In this document: positions 1 to 12,912 of the stretch, piece by piece
Numbering within the stretch: the stretch's first letter is position 1
How the letters are laid out: each line of letters starts with the position of its first letter
Assembly (NCBI RefSeq): GCF_000003605.2
Contig: NW_003120807.1
Location: 1-36,861 of the forward strand
Direction: 5' to 3'
DNA length: 36,861 nucleotides
From: Saccoglossus kowalevskii
Taxonomy: Eukaryota; Hemichordata; Enteropneusta; Harrimaniidae
The notes under the pieces: generated by a model
The model's database searches: none
Seen by the model: the letters and a program-made list of their open reading frames with translations, nothing else
What the model was told of the DNA's origin: nothing
Made by a program: the position numbers and the translations under genes

Positions 1-535
1 CTATGAACACTAAGAATATAATAGTTGTACAAGTACATCGAACGCTATGAATACTAAGAATATAATAGTTGTACAAGTACACCGAACACTGTGAATACTG
101 AGAATATACTAGCTGTACAAGTACACCGATCACTGTGAATACTGAGAATATAATAGCTGTACAAGTACACCGAACACTGCGAATACTAAGAATATAATAG
201 CTGTACAGGTACATCGAATACTGTGAATACTGAGAATATAATAGCTGTACAAGTACACCGAACACAGTGAATACTAAGAATATAATAGCTGTACAAGTAC
301 ACCGAACACTGTGAATACTGAGAACATAATAGCTGTACATGTGCACCTAGCACTGTGAATACTAAGAATATAATAGCTGTACAGGTACACCGAATACTGT
401 GAATACTGAGAATATAATAGCTGTACAAGTACACTGAACACAGTGAATACTAAGAATATAATAGGTGTACAAGTACACCGAACACTGCGAATACTGAGAA
501 TACAATAGCTGTACAAGTACACCGAAAACTGTGAA
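1..535 (+). repeat. Higher-order segment P, copy 1 (cut by window edge)
   Basis: Aligns without net insertion or deletion to 3502-4036 at a constant offset of 3501. Shared rare features are CTATGAACACTAAG at the start, GAACGCTATG near position 40, the type II marker at 341 and ACCGAAAACTG near 523. Differences are scattered single bases, for example ATACTAG near 108 and CTGCGAATAC near 178. Beyond 535 the two copies continue to match with one extra unit in the second. The left part of this copy lies outside the window. Confidence 0.85.
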
Positions 536-654
536 TACTGAGAATATAATAGCTGTACAAGAACACCGAACACTGTGAATACTGAGAATATAATAGCTGT
601 ACATGTACACCGAACACTGTAAATACTGAGAATATAATAGGTGTACAAGTACAC

Positions 655-1012
655 CGAACACTCTGAATACTGAGAATATAATACCTGTACATGTACACCG
701 AACACAGTGAATACTGAGAATATAATAGCTGTACAAGTACAACGAACACTATGAATACTGAGAATTTAATAGCTGTACAAGTACATCGAACACAGTGAAT
801 ACTAAGAATAAAATAGCTGTACAAGTACACCGAACACAGTGAATACTAAGAATATAATAGCTGTACAAGTACACCGAACACTGTGAATACTAAGAATATA
901 ATAGTTGTACAAGAACACCGAACACTGTGAATACTGAGAATATAATAGCTGTACAAGTACACCGATCACTGTGAATACTAAGAATATAATAGTTGTACAA
1001 ATACTCCGAACA
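655..1012 (+). repeat. Higher-order segment L, copy 1
   Basis: Matches 20565-20966, with one 44-bp unit more in the other copy. Diagnostic rare variants in both are AACGAACACTATG, AGAATTTAATAG, AGAATAAAATAG, the AAGAACAC variant and ACAAATACTCCGAAC. The identity of several private variants in the same order makes common descent clear although the copies are about 20 kb apart. Confidence 0.82.
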
Positions 1013-1489
1013 CTGTGAATACTAAGAATATAATAGCTGTACAAGTACACCGAACACTGTGAATACTGAGAATATAATAGCTGTACAAGTACACCGAACA
1101 CAGTGAATACTGAGAATATAATAGCTGTACAAGTACACCGAACACTGTGAATACTAAGGATATAATAGATGTACAAGTACACCGAACACTGTGAATACTG
1201 AGAATATAATAGCTGTACAAGTACACCGATCACTGTGAATACTAAGAATATAATAGTTGTACAAGTACACCGAACACAGGGAATACAAAGAATATAATAG
1301 GTGTACAAGTACTCCGAACACTGTGAATACTGAGAATATAATAGCTGTACATGTACACCGAACACAGTGAATACTGAGAACATAATAGTTGTACAAGTAC
1401 ACCGAACACTATGAATACTAAGAATAATAGTTGTACAAGTACACCGAACACTGTGAATACTGAGAATATAATAGTTGTACAAGTACACC

Positions 1490-1974
1490 GATCACTGTGA
1501 ATACTAAGTATATAATAGCTGTACAAGTACACCGAACACAGTGAATACTGAGAATATAATAGCTGTACAAGTACACCGAACGCTGTGAATACTAAGAATA
1601 TAATAGCTGTACAAGTACATCGAAAACTGTGAATACTGAGAATATAATAGCTGTACACGTACACCGAACACAGTGAATACTAAGAATATAATAGTTGTAC
1701 AAGTACACCGAACACTGGGAATACTGAGAACATAATAGCTGTACATGTGCACCTAGCACTGTGAATACTAAGAATATAATAGCTGTACAGGTACACCGAA
1801 TACTGTGAATACTGAAAATATAATAGCTGTACAAGTACACCGAACACAGTGAATACTAAGAATTTAATAGGTGTACAAGTACACCGAACACTGCGAATAC
1901 TGAGAATACAATAGCTGTACAAGTACACCGAACACTGTGAATACTGAGAATATAATAGCTGTACATGTACACCG
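1490..1974 (+). repeat. Higher-order segment A, partial copy
   Basis: Matches the type I marker neighbourhood of 8410-9745 at an offset of 7024, confirmed at the marker (1747 and 8771). The order is GATCACTG, then CATCGAAAACTG, then ACACGTAC, then CACTGGG, the marker, and CTGCGAATACTG with AATACAATAG. It runs into a B segment at its right end. Confidence 0.8.
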
Positions 1975-2540
1975 AAAACTGTGAATACTAAGAATATAAT
2001 AGCTGTACACGTACACCGAATACTGTGAATACTGAGAATATAATAGCTGTACAAGTACACCGAACACAGTGAATACTAAGAATATAATTGTTGTACATGT
2101 ACACGGAACACTGTGAATACTGAGAATATAATAGCTGTAAAAGTACACCGAACACAGTGAATACTAAGAATATAATAGCTGTAAAAGTACACCGAACACA
2201 GTGAATATTGAGAATATAATAGCTGTACAAGTACACCAAACACAGTGAATACTAAGAATATAATAGGTGTACAAGTACACCGAACACTGCGAATACTGAG
2301 AATACAATAGCTGTACATGTACATCGAACATAGTGAATACTGAGAATATAATAGCTGTACAAGTACACCGAACACTGTGAATACTGAGAATATAATAGCT
2401 GTACATGTACACCGAACACTGTGAATACTGAGAATATAATAGCTGTACAAGTACAACTATGAATATAATAGCTGTACATGTACACCGAACACTGTGAATA
2501 CTAAGAATATAATAGCTGTACAAGTACACCGAACACTGTG
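1945..2540 (+). repeat. Higher-order segment B, copy 1
   Basis: Matches 10510-11105 at a constant offset of 8565, which also links the short units at 2451 and 11016. Shared rare variants are ATAATTGTTGTACATG with ACACGGAAC, GCTGTAAAAG, GAATATTGAG and the short unit. This copy has CTGCGAATACTG where the other B copies have CTGCGAAAACTG, so it appears to be the outlier of the four. Confidence 0.82.
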
Positions 2541-2579
2541 AATACTGAGAATATAATAGCTGTACATGTACACCGAACA

Positions 2580-3010
2580 CTATGAATACTAAGAATATAA
2601 TAGTTGTACAAGAACACCGAACACTGTGAATACTGAGAATATAATAGGTGTACAAGTACACCGAACACTGTGAATACTGAGAATATAATAGCTGTACATG
2701 TACACCGAACACAGTGAATACTGAGAACATAATAGTTGTACAAATACACCGAACACCATGAATACTAAGAATATAATAGTTGTACAAGTACACCGAACAC
2801 TGTGAATACTGAGAATATAATAGTTGTACAAGTACACCGATCACTGTGAATACGAAGAATATAATAGCTGTACATGTACACCGAACACAGTGAATACTGA
2901 GAATATAATAGCTGTACAAGTACACCGAACACTGTGAATACTATTAATATAATAGCTGTACAAGTACATCGAAAACTGTGAATACTGAGAATATAACAGC
3001 TGTACACGTA
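2580..3010 (+). repeat. Higher-order segment M, copy 1
   Basis: Matches 17097-17527 at an offset of 14517. Both copies carry the AAATACACCG variant, CTATTAATATAATAG and ATATAACAGCTG followed by ACACGTA. Downstream the match resumes after a five-unit (220 bp) difference, since 3117 onward aligns with 17854 onward. Confidence 0.8.
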
Positions 3011-3501
3011 TACCGAACACAGTGAATACTAAGAATATTATAGCTGTACAAGTACACCGAACACTGGGAATACTGAGAACATAATAGCTGTACATGTGCA
3101 CCTAGCACTGTGAATACTAAAAATATAATAGCTGTACAGGTACACCGAATACTGTGAATACTGAGAATATAATAGCTGTACAAGTACACCGAACACAGTG
3201 AATACTAAGAATATAATAGGTGTACAAGTACACCAAACACTGCGAATACTGAGAATACAATAGCTGTAAGTACACCGAACACTGTGAATACTGAGAATAT
3301 AATAGCTGTACAAGTACACCGAACACAGTGAATACTAAGAATATAATAGGTGTACAAGTACACCGAACACTGCGAATACTGAGAATACAATAGCTGTACA
3401 AGTACACCGAACACTGTGAATACTGAGAATATAATAGCTGTACAAGTACACCGAACACAGTGAATACTGAGAACATAATAGTTGTACAAGTACATCGAAC
3501 A

Positions 3502-4036
3502 CTATGAACACTAAGAATATAATAGTTGTACAAGTACATCGAACGCTATGAATACTAAGAATATAATAGTTGTACAAGTACACCGAACACTGTGAATACT
3601 GAGAATATAATAGCTGTACAAGTACACCGATCACTGTGAATACTGAGAATATAATAGCTGTACAAGTACACCGAACACTGTGAATACTAAGAATATAATA
3701 GCTGTACAGGTACATCGAATACTGTGAATACTGAGAATATAATAGCTGTACATGTACACCGAACACAGTGAATACTAAGAATATAATAGCTGTACAAGTA
3801 CTCCGAACACTGTGAATACTGAGAACATAATAGCTGTACATGTGCACCTAGCACTGTGAATACTAAGAATATAATAGCTGTACAGGTACACCGAATACTG
3901 TGAATACTGAGAATATAATAGCTGTACAAGTACACCGAACACAGTGAATACTAAGAATATAATAGGTGTACAAGTACACCGAACACTGCGAATTCTGAGA
4001 ATACAATAGCTGTACAAGTACACCGAAAACTGTGAA
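3502..4036 (+). repeat. Higher-order segment P, copy 2
   Basis: Complete version of the segment that opens the window. It starts CTATGAACAC, contains GAACGCTATG at 3541 and the type II marker at 3842, and leads directly into segment Q. Part of it, from about 3646, matches 25965-26355 at an offset of 22319. Confidence 0.85.
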
Positions 4037-4745
4037 TACTGAGAATATAATAGCTGTACATGTACACCGAACACAGTGAATACTGAGAATATAATAGCTG
4101 TACAAGAACACCGAACACTGTGAATACTGAGAATATAATAGCTGTACATGTACACCGAACACTGTAAATACTGAGAATATAATAGGTGTACAAGTACACC
4201 GAACACTCTGAATACTGAGAATATAATAGCTGTACATGTACACCGAACACAGTGAATACTGAGAATATAATAGCTGTACAAGTACAACGAACACTGTGAA
4301 TACTGAGAATATAATAGCTGTACAAGTACACCGAACACTGTGAATACTGAGAATATAATAGCTGTACAAGTACACCGAACACAGTGAATACTGAGAATAT
4401 AATAGCTGTACATGTACACCGAGCACAGTGAATACTGAGAAAAGAATAGCTGTACAAGTACACCGAACACTGTGAATACTGAGAATATAATAGCTGTACA
4501 TGTACACCGAACACTGTGAATACTGAGAATATAATAGCTGTAGAAGTACACCGAACACTCTGAATACTGAGAATATAATAGCTGTACATGTACACCGAAC
4601 ACAGTGAATACTGAGAATATAATAGCTGTACAAGTACAACGAACACTGTGAATACTGAGAATATAATAGCTGTACAAGTACACCGAACACTGTGAATACT
4701 GAGAATATAATAGCTGTACAAGTACACCGAACACTGTGAATAATA
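3951..4745 (+). repeat. Segment Q, copy 1: long run of G20 units
   Basis: About eighteen consecutive units carry ACTGAG (or a close form without A at unit position 20), so the minus strand has no TAG here. As a result all three minus-strand frames are open together from 3951 to 4771, and the longest open frame of the window (3775-5079, 434 codons) lies here. Shared landmarks with the other Q copies are AATACAATAG, ACCGAAAACTG, AAGAACACCG, CACTGTAAATAC, CACTCTGAATAC, GTACAACGAAC and a closing AAGAACAAAATAG at 4745. No coding role is inferred. Confidence 0.82.
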
Positions 4746-4830
4746 AGAACAAAATAGCTGTACAAGTACATCGAACACAGTGAATACTAAGAATATAATA
4801 GCTGTACAAGTACACCGAACACAGTGAATA

Positions 4831-5814
4831 CTGAGAATATAATAGCTGTACAAGTCCACCGAACACTGTGAATACTAAGAATATAATAGCTGTACAAGTA
4901 CACCGAACACAGTGAATACTAAGAATATAATAGCTGTACAAGTACACCGAACACAGTGAATACTGAGAATATAATAGCTGTACAAGTACACGGAACACTG
5001 TGAATATTGAGAATATAATAGCTGTACATGTACACCGAACACTATGAATACTAAGAATATAATAGTTGTACAAGTACACCGAACACAGTGAATACTAAGA
5101 ATATAATAGGTGTACAAGTACACCGAATACTGTGAATACTGAGAATGTAATAGCTGTACATGTACACTGAACACAGTGAATACTAAGAATATAATAGTTG
5201 TACAAGTACAACGAACACTGTGAATACTGAGAATATAATAGCTGTACAAGTACACCGATCACTGTGAATACTGAGAATATAATAGCTGTACAAGTACACC
5301 GAACAATTGAATACTGAGAATATAATAGCTGTACAAGTACACCGAACACTGTGAATACTAAGAATATAATAGCTGTACACGTACATCGAATACTGTGAAT
5401 ATTGAGAATATAATAGCTGTACAGAGTACACCGAACACAGTGAATACTAAGAATATAATAGTTGTACATGTACACCGAACACAGTGAATACTAAGAATAT
5501 AATAGCTGTAAAAGTACACGGAACACAGTGAATACTAAGAATATAATAGGTGTACAAGTACATCGAATACTGTAGATACTTAGAATATAATAGCTGTACA
5601 TGTACACGGAACACTGTGAATACTGAGAATATAATAGCTGTAAAAGAACACCGAACACAGTGAATACTAAGAATATAATAGCTGTACAAGTACATCGAAC
5701 ACTGTGGATACTTAGAATATAATAGCTGTACAAGTATACCGAACACTGTCAATACTGAGAATATAATAGCTGTACATGTACACCGAACACTGTGAATACT
5801 GAGAATATAATAGC
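4831..5814 (+). repeat. Mosaic array stretch without an assigned long copy
   Basis: Ordinary units with several variants seen in B segments (ACACGGAAC, GCTGTAAAAG, GAATATTGAG) but in an order I could not match over a long stretch. One-base indels break the 44-bp step near 5295 (GAACAATTGAATAC) and 5423 (GTACAGAGTAC). Two nearby units carry the unusual GATACTTAG near 5574 and 5705, suggesting a local duplication. No gene seen. Confidence 0.6.
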
Positions 5815-6010
5815 TGTACAAGTACATCGAACACTGCTAATACTAAGAATATAATAGCTGTACAAGTGCGCCGAACACAGTGAATACTGAGAATATAATA
5901 GCTGTACAAGTACAACGAACACTGTGAATACTGAGAATATAATAGCTGTGCAAGTACAAAGAACACTGTGAATACTGAGAATATAATAGCTGTACATGTA
6001 CACCGAACAC
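5815..6010 (+). repeat. Higher-order segment C, short copy
   Basis: Matches 27518-27713 at an offset of 21703, checked at ACTGCTAATAC (5834 and 27537) and at TGTGCAAGTACAAAG (5947 and 27650). It has a private CGCCGAAC change. About 200 bp is recognisable. Confidence 0.72.
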
Positions 6011-7298
6011 AGTTAATACTGAGAACATAATAGTTGTACAAGTACACCGAACACTGTGAATACTGAGAATATAATAGCTGTAACAAGTACACCGAACACA
6101 GTGAATACTGGGAATATAATAGCTGTACAAGTACACCGAACACAGTGAATACTAAGAATATAATAGGTGTACAAGTACACCGAACACTGCGAATACTGCG
6201 AATACGATAGCTGTACATGTACACCGAACACAGTGAATACTGAGAATATAATAGCTGTACAAGTACACCGAACACTGTGAATACTGAGAATATAATAGCT
6301 GTACATGTACACCGAACACTGTGAATACTGAGAATATAATAGCTGTACAAGTACATCGAACACTGTGAATACTAAGAATATAATAGCTGTACAAGTACAC
6401 CGAACACAGTGAATACTCAGAATATAATAGCTGTACAAGTACAGCAAGAACACAGTGAATACTAAGAATATAATAGGTGTACAAGTACACCGAACACTGC
6501 GAATACTGAGAATACAATAGCTGTACAAGTACACCGAACACTGTGAATACTAAGAATATAATAGCTGTACATGTACACCGAACACAGTGAATACTGAGAA
6601 TATAATAGCTGTACAAGTACACCGAACACTGTGAATACTGAGAATATAATAGCTGTACATGTACACCGAACACTGTAAATACTGAGAATATAATAGGTGT
6701 ACAAGTACATCGAACACTGTGAATACTGAAAATATAATAGCTGTACAAGTACACCGATCACTGTGAATACTAAGAATATAATAGTTGTACAAGTAGACCG
6801 AACACAGTGAATACTAAGAATATAATAGGTGTACAAGTACACCGAACACTGTGAATACTGAGAATATAAATAGCTGTACATGTACACCGAACACAGTGAA
6901 TACTGAGAACATAATAGTTGTACAAGTACACCGAACACTATGAATACTAAGAATATAATAGTTGTACTAGTACACTGAACACTGTGAATACTGAGAATAT
7001 AATAGCTGTACAAGTACACCGATCACTGTGAATACTAAGAATATAATAGCTGTACAAGTACACCGAACACAGTGAATACTGAGAATATAATAGCTGTACA
7101 AGTACACCGATCACTGTGAATACTAAGAATATAATAGCTGTACAAGTACACCGAACACAGTGAATACTGAGAATATAATAGCTGAACAAGTACACCGAAC
7201 ACTGTAAATACTAAGAATATAATAGCTGTACAGGTACACCGAATACTGTGAATACTGAGAATATAATAGATGTAAAAGTACACCGTACACAGTGAACA
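6011..7298 (+). repeat. Mosaic array stretch without an assigned long copy
   Basis: Ordinary units with scattered one- or two-base indels: GCTGTAACAAG near 6078, GTACAGCAAGAAC near 6440 and ATATAAATAG near 6866. Units with GATCACTG alternate with CACAGTG units near 6750-7110, giving a short local two-unit alternation. No gene and no long copy recognised. Confidence 0.6.
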
Positions 7299-8047
7299 CT
7301 AAGAACATAATAGGTGTACAAGTACACCGAACACTGTGAATACTGAGAATACAATAGCTGTACAAGTACACCGAAAACTGTGAATACTGAGAATATAATA
7401 GCAGTACATGTACAACGAACACAGTGAATACTGAGAATATAATAGCTGTACAAGAACACCGAACACTGTGAATACTGAGAATATAATAGCTGTACATGTA
7501 CACCGAACACTGTAAATACTGAGAATATAATAGCTGTACATGTACACCGAACACAGTGAATACTGAGAATATAATAGCTGTACAAGTACAACGAACACTG
7601 TGAATACTGAGAATATAATAGCTGTACAAGTACACCGAACACTGTGAATACTGAGAATATAATAGCTGTACAAGTACACCGAACACAGTGAATACTGAGA
7701 ATATAATAGCTGTACATGTACACCGAACACAGTGAATACTAAGAAAATAATAGCTGTACAAGTACACCGAACACTGTGAATACTGAGAATATAATAGCTG
7801 TACATGTACACCGAACACTGTGAATACTGAGAATATAATAGCTGTACAAGTACACCGAACACTCTGAATACTGAGAATATAATAGCTGTACATGTACACC
7901 GAACACAGTGAATACTGAGAATATAATAGCTGTACAAGTACAACGAACACTGTGTATACTGAGAATATAATAGCTGTACAAGTACACCGAACACTGTGAA
8001 TACTGAGATATAATAGCTGTACAGTACACCGAACACTGTGAATACTA
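7299..8047 (+). repeat. Segment Q, copy 2
   Basis: Aligns with 3951-4745 at an offset near 3348, reduced to 3302 by one missing unit and two single-base deletions near 7987 and 8013. It again consists almost entirely of G20 units, so overlapping minus-strand frames are open at 7123-8073, 7211-7723 and 7299-8204. It closes with AAGAACAAAATAG at 8047 like the other copies. Confidence 0.78.
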
Positions 8048-8409
8048 AGAACAAAATAGCTGTACAAGTACATCGAACACAGTGAATACTATGAATAAAT
8101 AGCTGTGCAAGTACACCGAACACAGTGAATACTAAGAATATAATAGCTGTAGAAGTACACCGAACACTGTGAATACTGAGAATATAATAGCTGTGCATGT
8201 ACACCGAACACTATGAATACTAAGAGTATAATAGTTGTACAAGAACACCGAACACTGTGAATACTGAGAATATAATAGATGTACATGTACACCGAACACA
8301 GTGAATACTAAGAATATAATAGGTGTACAAGTACACCGAACACTGGGAATACTGATAATATTATAGCTGTACATGTACACCGAACACAGTGAATACTGAG
8401 AACATAATA

Positions 8410-9745
8410 GTTGTACAAGTACACCGAACACTATGAATACTAAGAATATAATAGTTGTACAAGTACACCGAACACTGTGAATACTGAGAATATAATAGTT
8501 GTACAAGTACACCGATCGCTGTGAATACTAAGAATATAATAGCTGTACAAGTACACCGAACACAGTGAATACTGAGAATATAATAGCTGTACAAGTACAC
8601 CGAACACTGTGAATACTAAGAATATAGTAGCTGTACAAGTACATCGAAAACTGTGAATACTGAGAATATAATAGCTGTACACGTACACCGAACACAGTGA
8701 ATACTAAGAATATAATAGCTGTACAAGTACACCGAACACTGGGAATACTGAGAACATAATAGCTGTACATGTGCACCTAGCACTGTGAATACTAAGAATA
8801 TAATAGCTGTACAGGTACACCGAATACTGTGAATACTGAGAATATAATAGCTGTACAAGTACACCGAACACAGTGAATACTAAGAATATAAAAGGTGTAC
8901 AAGTACACCGAACACTGCGAATACTGAGAATACAATAGCTGTACAAGTACACCGAACACTGTGAATACTGAGAATATAATAGCTGTACATGTACACCGAA
9001 CACTGTGAATACTGAGAATATAATAGGTGTACAAGTACACCGAACACTCTGAATACTGAGAAAATAATAGCTGTACATGTACACCGAACACAGTGAACAC
9101 TGAGAATATAATAGCTGTACAAGTACAACGAACACTATGAATACTGAGAATATAATAGCTGTACAAGTACACAGAGCACTGTGAATACTGAGAATATAAT
9201 AGCTGTACAAGTACACCGAACACAGTGAATACTGAGAACATAATAGTTGTACAAGTACATCGAACACTATGAACACTAAGAATATAATAGTTGTACAAGT
9301 ACATCGAACGCTATGAATACTAAGAATATAATAGTTGTACAAGTACACCGAACACTGTGAATACTGAGAATATAATAGCTGTACAAGTACACCGATCACT
9401 GTGAATACTGAGAATATAATAGCTGTACAAGTACACCGAACACTGTGAATACTAAGAATATAATAGCTGTACAGGTACATCGAATACTGTGAATACTGAG
9501 AATATAATAGCTGTACAAGTACACCGAACACAGTGAATACTAAGAATATAATAGCTGTACAAGTACACCAAACACTGTGAATACTGAGAACATAATAGCT
9601 GTACATGTGCACCTAGCACTGTGAATACTAAGAATATAATAGCTGTACAGGTACACCGAATACTGTGAATACTGAGAATATAATAGCTGTACAAGTACAC
9701 CGAACACAGTGAATACTAAGAATATAATAGGTGTACAAGTACACC
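8410..9745 (+). repeat. Higher-order segment A, longest copy
   Basis: Taken as the reference A copy. It contains a type I marker at 8771 and a type II marker at 9607, exactly 19 units apart. Between them are ATATAAAAGGTG near 8885, CTGCGAATACTG, CACTCTGAATAC, CAGTGAACACTG, AACGAACACTATG, CACAGAGCACTG and then the P-like CTATGAACAC and GAACGCTATG pair. Other A copies match different lengths of this one at offsets 5808, 6950, 10206 and 21803. Confidence 0.83.
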
Positions 9746-10389
9746 GAACACAGTGAATACTAAGAATATAATAGGTGTACAAGTACACCGAACACTGTGA
9801 ATACTGAGAATATAATAGCTGTACATGTACACCGAACACAGTGAATACTGAGAACATAATAGTTGTACAAGTACATCGAACACTATGAACACTAATAATA
9901 TAATAGTTGTACAAGTACATCGAACGCTATGAATACTAAGAATATAATAGTTGTACAAGTACACCGAACACTGTGAATACTGAGAATATAATAGCTGTAC
10001 AAGTACACCGATCACTGTGAATACTGAGAATATAATAGCTGTACAAGTACACCGAACACTGTGAATACTAAGAACAAAATAGCTGTACAAGTACATCGAA
10101 CACAGTGAATACTAAGAATATAATAGCTGTACAAGTACACCGAACACAGTTAATACTGAGAATATAATAGCTGTACAAGTACACCGAACACTGTGAATAC
10201 TAAGAATATAATAGCTGTACAAGTACACCGAACACAGTGTATACTAAGAATATAATAGCTGTACAAATACACCGAACACAGTGAATACTGAGAATATAAT
10301 AGCTGTACAAGTACACGGAACACTGTGAATATTGAGAATATAATAGCTGTACAAGTACACGGAACACAGTGAATACTAAGAATATAAAT
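9746..10389 (+). repeat. Mosaic array stretch joining A and B segments
   Basis: Holds another CTATGAACACTAATAATA unit followed by CGAACGCTATG near 9923, then a Q-type closing AAGAACAAAATAG near 10070. A single-base insertion (ATATAAATAGG) lies near 10386 at the start of the B segment. No gene seen. Confidence 0.6.
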
Positions 10390-11205
10390 AGGTGTACAAG
10401 TACACAGAACACTGTGAATAATGAGAATATAATAGCTGTACATGTACACCGAACACAGTGAATACTGAGAATATAATAGCTGTAAAAGTACATCGAACAC
10501 TGCGAATACTAAGAATATAATAGCTGAACATGTACACCGAAAACTGTCAATACTAAGAATATAATAGCTGTACACGTACACCGAATACTGTGAATACTGA
10601 GAATATAATAGCTGTACAAGTACACCGAACGCAGTGAATACTAAGAATATAATTGTTGTACATGTACACGGAACACTGTGAATACTGAGAATATAATAGC
10701 TGTAAAAGTACACGGAACACAGTGAATACTAAGAATATAATAGCTGTACAAGTACACCGAACACAGTGAATATTGAGAATATAATAGCTGTACAAGTACA
10801 CCGAACACAGTGAATACTAAGAATATAATAGGTGTACAAGTACACCGAACACTGCGAAAACTGAGAATACAATAGCTGTACATGTACACCGAACACAGTG
10901 AATACTGAGAATATAATAGCTGTACAAGTACACCGAACACTGTGAATACTGAGAATATAATAGCTGTACATGTACACCGAACACTGTGAATACTGAGAAT
11001 ATAATAGCTGTACAAGTACAACTAAGAATATAATAGCTGTACATGTACACCGAACACTGTGAATACTAAGAATATAATAGCTGTACACGTACACCGAATA
11101 CTGTGAATACTGAGAAAATAATAGCTGTACAAGTACATTGAACACTGTGAATACTGAGAATATAATAGCTGTACAAGTACACCGAACACTGTGAATACTG
11201 AGAAT
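10390..11205 (+). repeat. Higher-order segment B, copy 2
   Basis: Aligns with 11827-12642 at a constant offset of 1437 with no net indel, checked at GTACAAG (10394/11831), AAACTGTCAA (10541/11978) and the short unit (11016/12453). Private differences include CACAGAAC near 10404 and GAACGCAGTG near 10628. Confidence 0.85.
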
Positions 11206-11842
11206 ATAATAGGTGTACAAGTACACCGAACACTGTGAATACTGAGAATATAATAGCTGTACATGTACACCGAACACAGTGAATACTGAGAATATAATAG
11301 CTGTACAAGTACAACGAACACTGTGAATACTGAGAATATAATAGCTGTACATGTACACCGAACACTGTGAATACTGAGAATATAATAGCTGTACAAGTAC
11401 ACCGAACACGGTGAATACTAAGAACAAAATAGCTGTACAAGTACATCGAACACAGTGAATACTAAGAATATAATAGCTGTACAAGTACACCGAACATAGT
11501 GAATACTGAGAATATAATAGCTGTACAAGTACACCGAACACTGTGAATACTAAGAATATAATAGCTGTACAAGTACACCGAACACAGTGAATACTACAAA
11601 TATAATAGCTGTACAAGTACACCGAACACAGTGAATACTGGGAATATAATAGCTGTACAAGTACACGGAATACTGTGAATATTGAGAATATAATAGGTGT
11701 ACAAGTACACCGAACACTCTGAATACTGAGAATATAATAGCTGTACAAGTACACCGAACACTGTGAATACTAAGAATATAATAGCTATACAAGTACACCG
11801 AACACAGTGAATACTACAAATATAATAGCTGTACAAGTACAC
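11101..11842 (+). repeat. Higher-order segment C, left-type copy
   Basis: Matches 26701-27442 at a constant offset of 15600 with few scattered differences; long stretches such as 11281-11340 and 11521-11580 look identical by eye to 26881-26940 and 27121-27180. Shared rare variants are GAACACGGTG, AAGAACAAAATAG, GAACATAGTG, ACTACAAATATAATAG and AGCTATACAAG. Confidence 0.85.
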
Positions 11843-12642
11843 GGAACACTGTGAATACTGAGAATATAATAGCTGTACATGTACACCGAACACTGTGAAT
11901 ACTGAGAATATAATAGCTGTAAAAGTACATCGAACACTGCGAATACTAAGAATATAATAGCTGAACATGTACACCGAAAACTGTCAATACTAAGAATATA
12001 ATAGCTGTACACGTACACCGAATACGGTGAATACTGAGAATATAATAGCTGTACAAGTACACCGAACACAGTGAATACTAAGAATATAATTGTTGTACAT
12101 GTACACGGAACACTGTGAATACTGAGAATATAATAGCTGTAAAAGTACACGGAACACAGTGAATACTAAGAATATAATAGCTGTACAAGTACACCGAACA
12201 CAGTGAATATTGAGAATATAATAGCTGTACAAGTACCACGAACTCAGTGAATACTAAGAATATAATAGGTGTACAAGTACACCGAACACTGCGAAAACTG
12301 AGAATACAATAGCTGTACATGTACACCGAACACAGTGAATACTGAGAATATAATAGCTGTACAAGTACACCGAACACTGTGAATACTGAGAATATAATAG
12401 CTGTACATGTACACCGAACACTGTGAATACCGAGAATATAATAGCTGTACAAGTACAACTAAGAATATAATAGCTGTACATGTACACCGAACACTGTGAA
12501 TACTAAGAATATAATAGCTGTACACGTACACCGAATACTATGAATACTGAGAAAATAATAGCTGTACAAGTACACCGAACACTATGAATACTGAGAATAT
12601 AATAGCTGTACAAGTACACCAAACACTGTGAATACTGAGAAT
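11827..12642 (+). repeat. Higher-order segment B, copy 3
   Basis: Matches both 10390-11205 and 33803-34618 (offset 21976) without net indel. With the distant copy it shares GGAAC near 11841, CACTGTG near 11900, GAACTCAGTG near 12241, ATACTATG near 12535 and CACTATG near 12580, where the neighbouring copy differs. It therefore groups with the copy 22 kb away rather than with its neighbour 1.4 kb away. Confidence 0.85.
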
Positions 12643-12912
12643 ATAATAGCTGTACAAGTACACCGAACACTGTGAATACTGAGAATATAATAGCTGTACA
12701 TGTACACCGAACACTGTGAATACTGAGAATATAATAGCTGTACAAGTACAACTAAGAATATAATAGCTGTACATGTACACCGAACACTGTGAATACTAAG
12801 AATATAATAGCTGTACACGTACACCGAATACTGTGAATACTGAGAAAATAATAGCTGTACAAGTACACCGAACACTATGAATACTGAGAATATAATAGCT
12901 GTACAAGTACAC
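12340..12912 (+). repeat. 293-bp tandem duplication around the short unit
   Basis: About 280 bp is repeated at a 293-bp step (six full units plus one 29-bp unit), carrying the short unit at 12453 and again at 12746. Both copies contain ACACGTACACCGAATACT and ACTGAGAAAATAATAG. The first copy has ACCGAGAAT near 12430 and ATACTATG where the second has ATACTGTG. Confidence 0.8.

Noticed and set aside
3775-5079. 434-codon minus-strand open frame, and similar frames at 35536-36804 (422 codons), 10729-11754 (341) and 7123-8073 (316), as protein-coding genes
   Set aside because: All are translations of the 44-bp unit, overlap open frames in the other two minus registers, begin at ATGs created by common unit variants (position 2 T or position 40 T) and end mostly where position 20 is A. 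There is no unique domain, no flanking gene structure and no sign of codon-level constraint.
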